A stretch of 64,000 nt of DNA from Alternaria dauci. Its lineage: Eukaryota; Ascomycota; Dothideomycetes; Pleosporales; Pleosporaceae. Both the position numbers and the translations under genes were made by a program. Positions 9,494-20,780 of this stretch are shown here, one piece after another; positions within the stretch are counted from its first letter, which is position 1, and every line of letters begins with the position of its first letter. The notes under the pieces were generated by a model. The model was not told the origin of the DNA. It saw only the letters and a list, made by a program, of their open reading frames with translations, and made no database searches. The stretch lies in assembly GCF_042100115.1 (NCBI RefSeq), contig NC_091280.1, positions 2,170,001-2,234,000 on the forward strand, read 5' to 3'.

Positions 9494-11569
9494 ATGCGAA
9501 TCGCAAGCCCCTGGGAAGCGGCTTCCCGCGTCGGTAGCATCCTGCTTATCGCCAGCACTGTCTCTGCCTTGGCCACAACGGCTAAATCAGTCGACACTTA
9601 CGATTATGTTGTAGTTGGCTCTGGTCCTGGAGGCGGCCCACTGGCCGCTAATCTCGCACGATCTGGTTTCAAGACTCTCCTGCTCGAAGCCGGTGATGAC
9701 GACAGTGCTGCTATGATCACAAACGCTATTGCGTTGACAAACACCGCAGATACTACTGCCCTGACCTGGACCTATTGGGTTCGTCATTACGACGATGTCG
9801 AATTGACGAAAAAGTACCAACATCTAACATGGAGGCTTCCAAACGGCAATTTGTGGGTTGGGCCAGGCAGCTCGGCGCCCACAGGAGCAGAGATTGTTGG
9901 CATTCAGTATCCTCGTGGCGCTACACTCGGCGGATCGTCCATTGTCAACTCTGCTCTGACTGTCCTTCCTGCTGATAGCGATTGGAACTTTATCAAGGAC
10001 CTTACAGGCGATGATTCATGGAAGTAAGTCACATCCGACAATGTTCCTAATTTCTGATATCAAGAGAATCAGTAAGCTAACCGAGCAAATCGCAGTGCTA
10101 CTCACATGGGAGAATTGTTTATCAAGTTGGAAAACAACCAATACCGCCCACGTGGCACACCAGGTCACGGCTTCAATGGTTATCTTGATACAATCTTGGG
10201 CAACGGAACCGTCTTTCTCTCATCACCTCAAGCAACTGCCATTTTGAAGGGCATGGCTGCCGAGGCAGGCCAGGATCCAGAGAATCTGGAAGAAATCCTA
10301 AACATTGACCCCAACCAAGTCTTGAATCCCGACAGAGACCAGATTACAGGACTCACGGGCCTTCCTCAACACGCCAATGCAACCTGGGCCCGTTACAGCT
10401 CTAGGAATCGAGTGCTCGATGCTTTGCGCGCTGTAGACAAGAAAGGCAATAAGAAATACCCCCTGGAAGTCCGCCTCAACTCCTACGCTACAAAGGTTCT
10501 CTTTGACAAGCCTCGAGAAGGCTCTTTGCCTCGCACCATCGGTATTCAATACCTGGAGGGCAAAAGCGCTTTTCAAGGCGACCTCCGCTATGATCACAAA
10601 ATCAAGAAGATCTCACGCCGGGTTTATGCTCGAAAAGAGATCATTCTCAGTGGTGGATCGTTTGGTACACCTCAGCTGTTGCTACTCAGCGGCATCGGAC
10701 CAGCTGCAGACCTCGAAGCCCTGAACATTCCCGTCGTTGCCGATCTACCAGGCGTTGGCCGTAACATGCAAGACCACAACGAGATTGCCGTCATTGGACA
10801 TGGCGCTCAGGCTTTCGATTACTCCGCTGCTCCCGGTGGTCCTCGCTCCCAATGCACTTTTGGAGCTCCTGGCGACCCATGTCTTGCACTTTACCTCGAA
10901 GGCCAGGGACCATACACCCAACCCAGTCTCACCCAACTCGCATTCCTCAAGACAAATTACACAACCAACGACGAGCGCGACTTTGCCATCTTTCCTGGTT
11001 CCTTTGGATTCCGTGGATTTTGGCCCCGCAACACCGGACAATCGTGGGATGACCCCCCAACGACCTGGGGCATGCACGGCGTCCACATCCATGGCAACAG
11101 CACGGCCGGATACATCAAACTCCGTTCGGCCGATCCGACTGTAACGCCTGAAATCAACTTCCGACACTTCAATGGCACAGGTGCCGCAGGCGACATAGCC
11201 GCGATCAAGGAGTTCCTTGCTTGGGGTCGTCGTGCTTTCAACCGCGTTCAAGAACCATTCGCTCCTTACAACGTCTCTTGGCCACCATGCGCAGGCACTG
11301 TTGGTGCCGATGGAAGCTGCTCTGTTGCTAACAATGACGAAGACTTTATTCGCGAGAACATCTTTGGCCACCACGTTATTGGCACGTGTTCCATCGGCCC
11401 CAGCTCTGACAAGAACGCAGTCCTGGACTCCAAGTTCCGTGTCCATGGTGTGTCTGGCTTGCGAGTGGTCGATGCTAGTGCTTTTCCAAGGTCCCCTGGA
11501 GCCTTCCCGGTTGCCGGTGTTTATATGCTGAGCGAGAAGGCGTCGGAAACTATTCTTTCGGGCTATTAG
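9494..11569 (+). CDS. Secreted GMC-family FAD oxidoreductase
   Basis: Flavin enzyme that oxidises an alcohol, polyol or aromatic alcohol. Exons 9494-10023 and 10096-11569 give 667 residues. The N-terminus is a likely signal peptide (hydrophobic stretch GSILLIASTVSALA). The ADP-binding motif GSGPGGG is at residues 42-48, followed by the first GMC signature region (GATLGGSSIVNSALTVL). The second signature region is GGSFGTPQLLLLSGIG. The C-terminal active-site His is in GHHVIGTCSIG. The segment that normally carries the second catalytic His or Asn reads FPRSPGAFPVAGVYMLSEKA, with no Asn in the usual NPN-like position; this type occurs in a fungal subfamily but makes the substrate uncertain. Extracellular location and the neighbouring regulator suggest an inducible degradative or secondary-metabolite role. 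Confidence 0.9.
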
Positions 11570-12001
11570 TTTTGTATGGTATCCTTCTGTCTTTCCATTC
11601 TAGTACGATCTTACACTAGGAAGTCCCAAGGACAAATGTAATGTAGAATCTGTTGCGCAGAAAGGTCTCGCCCATGCCGTTAGCCCTGATATATGCCTTG
11701 ATTTTGTCGTGATTGATCAATAGCGTCGATAGCATAAAGAGGTAAGCGGACAGTTTCCTAGAAGTCTGTTGGACACAATGATTTCGGGTGTGCCACAGTC
11801 GGCATATGACAAGTGCTGTTCGCTGCGTGACTGCCGCGGACCGTTGTACGGTGAGAAAGGATCAGCTGTCAGAATTAATCCTTTGAACATGAACCCTTCT
11901 TCTGATGATTGCATCCTCGATATGAAGACGCAAGCCATCTCTTTCTATAGATACACGGAGGTTTTCATCATTTACGATGGTTGTTGGTACCCATAAGTGC
12001 A
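11570..12001. other. Intergenic, convergent 3' ends
   Basis: Lies between two convergent genes. Only short frames without coding character; nothing else seen. Confidence 0.4.
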
Positions 12002-13820
12002 TCAACGCACCCTGAACTCTTCTAGTCTGTCCGGGTTACATGCAACGTACTTGTCGCAGTTGAAAGCCTCTGGAAAATCCTGGTCATGGAATTCTTCCGT
12101 AAACAGGTGACAATCGCCACTTATCAGTGCCCAGCTTCCATCCTGAAAAGGTCGTAAAAGACAGACTGATAGGGCTCCTGAAAACATGGCGATTACATCC
12201 CCACATCGTACAGCTTCTGATACAACAATCAACTCACCGTCATCTGTCAGACATATTTTGCACTGCTGCAGGGACTTCATGAGCATGACAATGTTATAGT
12301 CTGCATCGAGGGCATTTTCCTTGTAATGTCAAACCAAAAGTTAATCGAATGCTGAGAGAAGTCGACTTACTTCGCTCCCTCCATCATAACGGCTCAGGTG
12401 TTCGTGAAGCTGTTCGCCGTCCATGCAGGACATAGCTACAACCAGATCAATAATTTCTATGCCATGTGCAGATTCTAGCCTTACCATCTCTGATATCTTT
12501 TCCCAAGTGGGCTAACACAATAGGATTATCTATTGTGTCTTCAGAGTCGACATAGCGACCAAGCGAGATGAAGCTGCTGTATAGTCTCTTCAACTGCATC
12601 GAGGCGTCATCCGCGTCGACAAAGTGAAAAGCCTGGCTTGTTTCGACTATTTGCGCATGTCTACAGCCCGAGACAAACAGTTCCAAGCAGTGCTCGTGGC
12701 TCTCATCCAGGAAGGACCGTGTTGTGTGCGTCTGTTTGTCAGCAGCGCAGAAGAACGGTGAAGACTGCCCGCCCAATAAGTCAAAGTATCTCGATTCATA
12801 TTCAAAAGAATAATAATTCAGTGAAGTGTTTTGAGACCAATCGGGAATCCATGAGGGCATCTTCTTGTCGTGTGGATGCCGAATAGCGGTGAGCAATCGA
12901 AGCCCTAATACAGGTAACAGGAAGGCAGCTACATGGGTGTAACACTCCTCTACACTCCTTGTGTAATCAATCAAGTGATTCATCTCTGTTTGTCTAGGAC
13001 CTAACAAGGACTTCAGTGCGAAGACTCTGTCTTTCGGCTCGGTTGCTAGGCAGTCCCTGGTGCTGTAAAGTCTGTTCCATAAGGTGAACTGTGAAGTCGA
13101 GAATATACCCGGAGGGTAACTGATCCATCGCAAAGCCACGGGCTTGAATGTTTTAGTCACCAAAGTCTTCGAATGACCCATGGATAAGCTGTCGAGACTT
13201 CTATGTGAGAAGCTAGCGGAGCCGCAGATGAACTTGACAGAACTTTTGGCATGGACTTCTTGTAGAACCCAAACTCTTTTAAACCACGGATCCCGATACA
13301 GTTCTTCAAGCAGCGCGACTATCGTACCACTCGGATGGCCTCGCTTGCAATCTCCTGTCAGTGATATTTCTTCGTCTGCTGCCGCCAGTTCCTCAAACAG
13401 GGCACTGCTATGAGTACTTGGTTCGCTTAAGACCACCAAGACAGTGAATGCGCAGTTGTAGATTCTGTCCATTATGCGGACCTGACTGGCTCGTTCTTGA
13501 AGATTGTCCTGATCGATGCAGATAGCATCGATCCATAGCAAGCGATCTCCACGCATGCGTCGTAAGCGCCAAAGAGCGTTATAACAATTTTGGCCAACAT
13601 GTAGCTCTTTCGTGTCGTGTTGGAAGTAAATAGCTTGCGTCTCAGCGGCGTTACCCCAGGTGTAGGATACTGCTTCGTATTTGAGAGACTCGTCGGAGAG
13701 TCGTGCGTGTTGAATCGTACATCTGACGGGATCAGAATCTGTGCCGTTCAGGCTTGGATGCAAGACAAGGAGACGAAACGAGTCGTCGTGCTGTAATGAT
13801 TGGTATCGATAGGAGCGCAT
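12002..13820 (-). CDS. HET domain (heterokaryon incompatibility) protein
   Basis: Member of the fungal HET family, whose domain triggers cell death or rejection when unlike hyphae fuse. Minus-strand exons 13820-12485, 12435-12371 and 12319-12002 give 572 residues. The domain runs from about residue 48 to 200: it opens with YEAVSYTWGN, has LLWIDAICIDQDNLQERASQV in the middle, and then WFKRVWVLQE. After it comes a long region of the common HET-protein type with no NACHT or repeat domain visible. No signal peptide or membrane segment. The two introns (49 and 51 nt) were placed by frame and keep an unbroken reading through the C-terminal domain. Partner and specificity unknown. This is a stand-alone HET protein, common in many copies per genome. 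Confidence 0.9.
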
Positions 13821-14156
13821 AGTAGCGATGGAAATGTGGACAGATTACAAGTCTGGAGTCTGGAGAACCGTCCGCAGTAAGGCAACGCTGTTGCCCCGCT
13901 ACCTAGCGCGCTCGATTGGATCAGGCAAGGCTGACACCATGCTGCACTACGAATGAGGTCGTTGTGTCCAAGTTCTGTCCCCACTTTGAAGCTATGCGCT
14001 GAATTGCCCTCCATGACATAAACAGAAAAGTCAAAGTGAAATCCTCTGGGGTAGGTTTTAGTAGAGGCAGTGCTAAGAAGCAAAGAGTGTCTTCATAGAG
14101 TGGTAGCCTTATCGTAGTAACTTGTCATTTTCAGCAAATATCTGCAGCAGGTTACT
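13821..14156. other. Intergenic, upstream of the HET gene
   Basis: Promoter side of the HET gene. No clear motif or gene. Confidence 0.35.
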
Positions 14157-14720
14157 TTGTCAGGGGTTGGCAGTCAAGTATTTGGCAAGCGTCATCGCCG
14201 CGCAACCAGTAACGGATTCGAATACACTAAAGATGGGCGCCATGACATTGCTCCCAATGGCAACGTAGGAGACTTCAACGTGCTGATATGGGCCAGCGAG
14301 CACAGCGGCAGCAATGCGAGCAACGTCCTCGTGGGCGACAATCGAAACACGACCGCTGCTTATTGGGCCGCGAACGACACTGTCGGTACCGACGCGGGAT
14401 CCCATAGAGTCGATGTAGGACACGTCGCGCAAGATGATCCAGCACATGGCACTAGCTTTGATATATTTCTCGGTTATGTAGTGATCGCATGCGAGCGTGA
14501 AGGCGATGTCTTGTGCAGCGGCTGCGAAGGGGTTGCTATACGCCTAGCTATCACAGCGATATCGACGAAGGAGAGATACTAGTCGAGGCGTTCTACGCTC
14601 TCCGAGACTGAGACTGTAAAGGGAGTGTGCGCGCCCATCATCAGCACTACGTTGGCGGCGGCATAGTCGCTGTAGCCGACTCGATGTACCGCTGGAGTGA
14701 GGCCTTCCGGTAAGGGCCGC
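14157..14720 (-). pseudogene. Decayed NmrA-like NAD(P)-binding reductase
   Basis: Minus strand. The 3' part (14447-14160) plus the bases just before it encode DHYITEKYIKAS, IILRDVSYID, SVVRGP, GRVSIVAHEDVARIAAAVL and FESVTG in order. These match the middle and C-terminal landmarks of NmrA-type proteins (the DHYATEE.I.AS, ILRDN.Y.D, G.IRGPAG.GRVA.V...DVA, and SE.TG series). Upstream, in another frame, is ANVVLMMGAHTPFTVSVSES, then an in-frame TAG, then SFVDIAV. So at least one stop and one frameshift break it, and the Rossmann N-terminus is absent or unrecognisable. This is a relic, not a working gene. The opposite-strand open frame over the same DNA is taken as accidental. The outer limits are approximate. 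Confidence 0.6.
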
Positions 14721-15075
14721 TGGCGGAGCTGGCGGGCGGCGAGCCTAGGTCGCCCCGAGCGGGGCTCTGCCGCTGATTGGTCAAGACGGGACTACGGCCA
14801 TCTGCATCCATATCCATATTGAGCTTTACCTGCACAAGGCTTTGAAGCATGATAATATTTGCTCTTGAGTCATTGATATCTGCGGGATCTTGAAGAAATC
14901 GAAAACTTCAACAGAATGCATTCATGGAGCATTTGTCGCGCTGCGCAGCCAGTCGCTACCTTTATGTGGCACAAATCTCATCACAACTGATCTTGAGAAG
15001 AATTCGCAACTGCTGGTAATTGCAAAAAAAACGATTATTTGCTAAGATTCATGGCTCGGTTCAGGCCATACAGTC

Positions 15076-17563
15076 CTAATACCAACCGTAAAGCTTCCCC
15101 TTCACTACTGGCCCCACGTCATCTGCGGAGAACGCGCAATGCCCTATCTCATCATCGGCAGTACTAACTACACCCCACTGCAATTTCTTCTCAGCAACAC
15201 TTTCGCCATCATCAACTCTCTCTATCGGATGACAAGCTGCGCTAATGGCCAAACTGCACGTCCCTGCAAGCGGCATACCACGCCTATATGGTATGTACCC
15301 AAACGCAACCATACTAATGACCATCAGTCCGCCCAGGGCTAGCACAGCGATGATGGCTAGCGGCGAGTAACCCAAAGTCTTGAAGTCGAGTACTGATCTA
15401 GATCCAACTCCTGGGTTGCCGTTGACATCGTATAAATCGATGGCGACAAGGAATATGCTTTGTGAAACCAACCAATGCAGCGTGAAGCTGAGTACCATGA
15501 GGGGTATACCGAAGCGGTATGGCAGTTGGAGAAAGTATGTAGATCGCTGGGCACCGGAAGGTAAGTGAGTTACACGAAGACCTTTGCGCTTGTGTGAGTA
15601 GGTGACCCATTCATAGCCCATGAGCATGGCGGTGAAGAGAGAGTTGTATCCGAAATACAGGAAGGAGAGAATCAGTTGCGGCGTATTGGCGGTAAGAGCA
15701 TTGCTGATCAAATCTGTTGGCCGGTAATTGATCGTTGTACGAGGGTCCACACCGCCTAGAAGGGGACCGGCATGATCAGCAATGTGTTCCAATAAAATCT
15801 CTCACTAGCAACGTACCAAATGCAAACTGTTGTAGTGTTGCCCCAGTGGGTAGGTTGTCAATTCCCACCCGGAGTAGATGGCCAACGACGGCTAAAGCCA
15901 GCAAGAACCTGAACGGTAATGTAAGTAAACTGCGAAAGTATTGCTAGTATAACTCACATTATCAAAGTAACGCATACACGCAACTTGCTGGTCGCATCTT
16001 TCCAGCGGTACCTCTCACCGCTGTACTGTTGCGGCCCCGCTTTGTACCCTTTGCTGTTCCTAAAGTTGGCCATCGAAGACATACACATATTTTTGGTTTC
16101 GTTATCCTCTTTGTCTAGAAAAGAGGCAACAGCATCACCCATTGCCATCAGCGGCTCATCTTTAATACCGAAGGCAACGTAGAACATAAGGGCGGCTTTG
16201 ACTATATGATTTATTAGAACGTGTTTGGCGTTATGTCATTTCGTACTACAGCTTCTGCATTGGGAGCGAGGACGAGACTGAGACTTACAGAAATTTAGAA
16301 CCGTGACGACAATCGCAATGCTGGGTTCAAAGTGAAGTTTGCAATGAGGTTCGGCCCGTTCACTCAGACAGTATTTCACTGTCGCACCGAAAGGCTTACA
16401 GTTGTTGAGACCGTTGCAATATTCTCCAACTTGCCATGAGTTTTGCTTCTTAAGATTCTCGATACTGGCTGAGCATGGTGTGCGCCCGTGATCCAGTTGT
16501 GAGCATATCCACTCAAATGTGAGACTACCTTTCTTGGGAGTGAACCAATCGTATGTCTCAAACTTGGTAGCCCAATAGGCGTGAGAGCCTTTCATGAAGG
16601 TGTTATTCGTTGGCGAGGAAAGTTCGTCATCTTCGGAGACGAGAAGAAGATTTCGTCGATTGGTCTGTATACTAATGGCATATTCATCAATACATTTTGA
16701 GGAGTCAAGCCTTTCGAGCCTGCCCGAACGTGCTTTGCTCCAGAGGCCTTCGAGTGTGGATGTCACTTCGCTCGGATCATTTCCATACGTTGGGGTTTCC
16801 AAACAGTTTGTGCAGTGTTCGTCCTTGAGGAAAGCCTCGCCTACAGAGAATGCATAATAACTGTTTGTAGATATTGAACTAAACACTGCCGAGTTATAAC
16901 TAGCACATGTGAGCAGGCAGTACTTCATGATGATTTCTCGACTTACAGGAGATGTAACGGGAGAGACGAGAGTGCCAGCAGGACCCATAGAAAAGTTCTT
17001 CGTTCACTAATATAGCTGAGATTGCGCACGCTGAGAATGCCGACATCGAGGTACACGCTAGGTTTGCGGCTGTGGGCGGCGTCAATCTCGCTTCGCGTGG
17101 GTGCGGACAAGCATTGCATTGTATAGTTGCTCCCAGCCAAAACGATCGTGCTGAGAACGTTGATGGCGAGATGAAGCCAGGTATTTAGACGCTTGACCCG
17201 GTCGCAATCCCCATCAAAGAAAACACCTCTGGCAATAGGCGAGACAGTGAAGCCTGATACTGTGGCAGCAATGTTTACGAAAAGGACGATTGAAGCCCAG
17301 AATGCGAAGTTCAGGACGCCAAAACGCCATCCCGTAAAACGAGGCCCTAGGTGCTTCTCCGCAGCACGCCAGGGTAGATCAAAGACTGATTGTTTCTTTA
17401 AATGGGCGTTTGATGGCTTGCGTGAGCTGCTTGGAGAAAGCTTATCGTTGTCGCTCAAGGCTGTAAGCGGTATCTGCATCTCGGAGCTGCAGTCGGGTTG
17501 CCATCGTGTCTGTATGGCTAGTCTTTTCGTGGTAGGCAGCAAGGACGGAACTGGCTCAAACAT
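15076..17563 (-). CDS. DUF6536-type fungal multi-pass membrane protein
   Basis: Integral membrane protein of a fungal family of unknown function. Five minus-strand exons (17563-16947, 16899-16289, 16201-15958, 15908-15817, 15755-15076) give 747 residues. The conserved N-terminal domain is clear: FTGWRFGVLNFAFWASIVLF, RLNTWLHLAINVLSTIVL, NYTMQCLSAPTRSEIDAAHS and LDVGILSVRNL. A second conserved block, MAMGDAVASFLDKEDNET, lies in the middle, and paired C-terminal helices follow. All four junctions restore frame. The start is uncertain: ATG at 17563 or 17479 (MQIPLTAL) both work, while the frame continues upstream without a better start. Function and partners are unknown. Confidence 0.85.
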
Positions 17564-19100
17564 TGCGCGTATGAAAGCGACAAAGACAGCCCGGTTCAAA
17601 ATGAGACGGAGGAAACTCGAAGAGACCAGCAGCACTATGAGCACGACATCTCATCCTGCTGTTGTTGCGCCACTTTGGGGGCCGTTTCTTGCAGACCAAT
17701 TCGGGATAGCTGTTCTCTTGCAGGCCCCCTTGTGGCAACAGATATCGCGAGCCCTGGTCAGACCCAGCCGCTATCTCAATCATCGCAACGGCCGAATCAC
17801 AACTTCAGTCAACGTGCTGCGCGTTTGTCGCACGTTCGCTCTGTGAGCCATAGGCAACGGCCGATTTCCTGTAGTGTTGTAGGCGACGATTTGGATTCTC
17901 CCCAAAGCTCAAAACCAATGATTATCGCGACACAGTAGGCCTCCCAGGAGACCGAAGAAGCGACTTTACACTCTCGTGGACGACTTGGATTCGCAACGTG
18001 TTTCCTTCGCAGGCGGGCGAAGTTCGTATCAACAAGCGCCAAAAAAGGCCCAGACAGCTCTCCAATATACATGCGCTCACGCGTCTTCACTGGAAGTCAT
18101 CTTGTGCTCACCAGATCTCGCATAAGTAGTTCTCGTAGATTCTGGAGACTGCGGAGCTGTAGCAAGGAAGGTCCATAATGTCGTCAAGCCGCAGAATGAG
18201 CTAGCTCCACGGTGCCATTTCGTCCAAGTGCAAGAAAACCTCGGCAAAGCCGGAAACAACAATTTCCGAGGAAAAAGCAGTCACGTGGTAGTCTTTGGCG
18301 GCTGGTGAAACAGGTATCCCGGAGTGGTGGTGTGCCAGCCCTGGCACTCCGGGTCAGCAAATGCGCACAGATAAAAGCACCAGGTAATTTGAATCATTCA
18401 CGCCGTTTGTGCGAGTCAGAAACGTGTTGGGAAGAGGCTGCTGTCCGGGAAACGCGACGCCGTGTCGTCCGCGCGACATGTTCGCGTTGCTGAGGAGCGG
18501 AAGTTTTGGCCGAAGCTTGGGGCAGTCGCTCGGGGCAGGCGCTTCTCAGTGCTCTCGCTGTATCACCGCGGAAGCGCGTTTGATCGTATTTAACGAGCGT
18601 AGATTTGGCTGAAAATAGAGTCTGGAAGATTGCGTGCCTGGTAGGGCTTCTGGTGGTGGTGTGTTTACTTCGCGAGGCGAGGCTGAGAAGCACTGGAGGA
18701 GCAGCTTATCCGGTAGCGCCGAAATCACAAGAGGACGCAAGAGGAGATGTGTGCAATTAAAGTTCATTCAAATCATATTCAGCACCAGCATGTGAAGAAC
18801 AGTACATAGATGATAATCATATATTCATTTGATTTGTTGCCTGGTAAGTTTAGTGGCACGTGCTAGCAAACGCGATCGAGAATGTCTGATCAAGCATCAC
18901 AGCGTAGGCATCATAATAATACAGTACATGTCAGATGGAGTCACTTCCGGTGATCGATCCGATCCAACCGCTAACGCCGATTCGCCGTGGAAAGAACCCA
19001 CATCGAAAACCGTAAATCAATGCAGCCGAAATAATAACCGATTTGTGTTTTGTTGCCGTAATGAAAATAGAAAGGAAGAGGAAAGAAGAGAGGAGACGCG
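17564..19100. other. 1.5-kb intergenic region
   Basis: Only short frames on both strands, none with family resemblance or plausible splicing partners. A CACGTG lies near 18284. Nothing else is supported. Confidence 0.4.
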
Positions 19101-20027
19101 TCACATCTCCATCATGTCGACGTCCGCAGTCGCCGTTGAAATGGCGGCCACTGGTTGAGGGTTGGATGTAGTAGCGGGTTCCGATGGCGTCAGTTGGCGG
19201 GCATTGATGCGCTCGCCCTCGACACGTGGAGTTGAACCGAACATGAGGTTGCTGACTGTGCGTTCCAACGACCAGCCGATGAGTTGACACCATTGGAGGT
19301 TGTCCGAGAATAGCCAGTAGCCTTGGACACCGTGTTGTTTCGCGCGTACCAGATAGGCGTTGAGTGATTCCTTCTCTAGCATAACAAGGACGTCGGTGAA
19401 ATCGAAATGGCGTTCAATCACGCGTGCGTAGGCACGCGCCGCGTCGCGCAGGTTGGGGTTGGTCATGACATTCTTCCAGCCAACTCCGAGGGACGCGATG
19501 AGCGTGTTGACAGTGTTGCCCTTGTCGTCAATGAGCTCTTCAGTCTTCTGAGCGTCCATGTCGTTGAGGGAGGGGACTTCGATGTTGGCAGTTGGGCTCA
19601 TTCGTACTGACTTGCGCGAAACAGCGATAGGGCGGGCGGCATCAGCCTTCTCTTCTTTCTCAATCTTCTCTTCGTACCAGGTGCCCGATTGCGACTCGGC
19701 TGCCATGGTGTAGCCAGGTTCTCCAGGGTAGATGAGAGTCATACCCGGGCCATACACAGGCTCGGACTTGGGCTTTGAAGGCGACCGGGTGACGATTGAT
19801 CCGGCGGGTAGGTTTTCCTCTGGCTCATCGACGTCGGCGATGGATCGTTTGCGACCAGCGGTGGCATTGGAAACAGCGGCTAGATAGTTGAGCGAAGGCG
19901 GAGTAGGGTATTTGGGGCGGAAATTACCCATTGGTGCTTGGGCGCTCTGGTGATGGGAGAAGTAGCCCTGTGGTTGCTGGGGAGCCAAAACGACGGTTGG
20001 CGCCGAAGCGTAGTAGTTAAGACCCAT
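19101..20027 (-). CDS. Conserved-looking hypothetical protein, 308 aa
   Basis: Single-exon gene from the ATG at 20027. The first 170 residues are Pro/Gln/Ser-rich and disordered, with the basic motif GRKRSIADVDEPEE that could act as a nuclear signal. The region of about residues 165-265 looks folded: LNDMDAQKTEELIDDKGNTV, a helical stretch with VIERHFDFTDVLVMLEKES, then GYWLFSDNLQWCQLIGWSLE. The tail is low-complexity and ends DVDMMEM. No known domain is recognised. The long clean frame, the folded core and the position beside a divergent housekeeping gene (CCT3) support it as real. Function not assigned. Confidence 0.75.
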   Translation of the reverse strand: MGLNYYASAPTVVLAPQQPQGYFSHHQSAQAPMGNFRPKYPTPPSLNYLAAVSNATAGRKRSIADVDEPEENLPAGSIVTRSPSKPKSEPVYGPGMTLIYPGEPGYTMAAESQSGTWYEEKIEKEEKADAARPIAVSRKSVRMSPTANIEVPSLNDMDAQKTEELIDDKGNTVNTLIASLGVGWKNVMTNPNLRDAARAYARVIERHFDFTDVLVMLEKESLNAYLVRAKQHGVQGYWLFSDNLQWCQLIGWSLERTVSNLMFGSTPRVEGERINARQLTPSEPATTSNPQPVAAISTATADVDMMEM

Positions 20028-20780
20028 GCTGTGTGTTTAGTAGTTTAGTAATGTTAGAGTGTGTGAAGGATACAAAAATCTGTCTTGGTTAAGACAGGAC
20101 AGTGAGCATGCGACGGTCTGATAGAGTCACCAAGAGCGACAGCGATGGGGTAGATGATGGCGAGATGGTGAGGCGCGATGGAGGTGAAGGGTGATGGAGG
20201 TATTGATGGGAGAGGTAGAATGGAACAAATCGCTCGACGTGTGGGGGGTGTTCAAGTTAAGAACAGAAGAAAGGCTGTGTGTGGAGGTTTGGCGCAAAAA
20301 GAAGTGAGAGGAAGGAAGGAAGGTTTGCGAGGGCACCACAGCCGTCTTGTAAGCTGCGCGCAAGTCCCGTGAGAGGCTGGCTTGGACGCGGTGAGGGGCG
20401 GCAGAATGTAGGGTAAAAGAGTCCGGCGAGAGATCTCCAGGGCAAGTCTAGTGCGCATTGGCCGTCACGCGAGGTCTGGCTACCGCATGCGGCATGCGCC
20501 AAGGCGCTGTGTAAGGCAGGGACGACCAGGGTGCAGATGGAAGTTGCCGTTGATCGAGCTGGAGAGCATGACTCAGCAACGCTCTTTGACTGTGGCTCAA
20601 CTGTGGCTGGTGGCCGGTCGCAGATAATCCGCGCCGGGATAGTGGCGGCGCTGCGACGCGGTTTTTGGTAGCAAAAGTTAGTGGAGGAGCTGCAAGGCAC
20701 CAGACGCAAGATACCCCACGCAACTCTGTTTTCGACCCCCTCTTCCTTGTACACCGTGCTTCTAGACGCCTTCTTTCAAG
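20028..20780. promoter_or_regulatory. Divergent promoter between the hypothetical gene and CCT3
   Basis: No gene supported. The stretch is probably the two 5' untranslated regions and promoters. Short frames on the minus strand show no homology. Confidence 0.4.

Noticed and set aside
10745..11446. Minus-strand frame under the GMC oxidase
   Set aside because: Shadow of the GMC second exon, whose motifs are clear.
3119..11569. Full secondary-metabolite cluster
   Set aside because: No polyketide synthase, NRPS, terpene or DMAT backbone gene is present in the window.
14157..14582. Plus-strand open frame opposite the NmrA relic
   Set aside because: The minus strand carries recognisable NmrA blocks, so the plus frame is likely chance.
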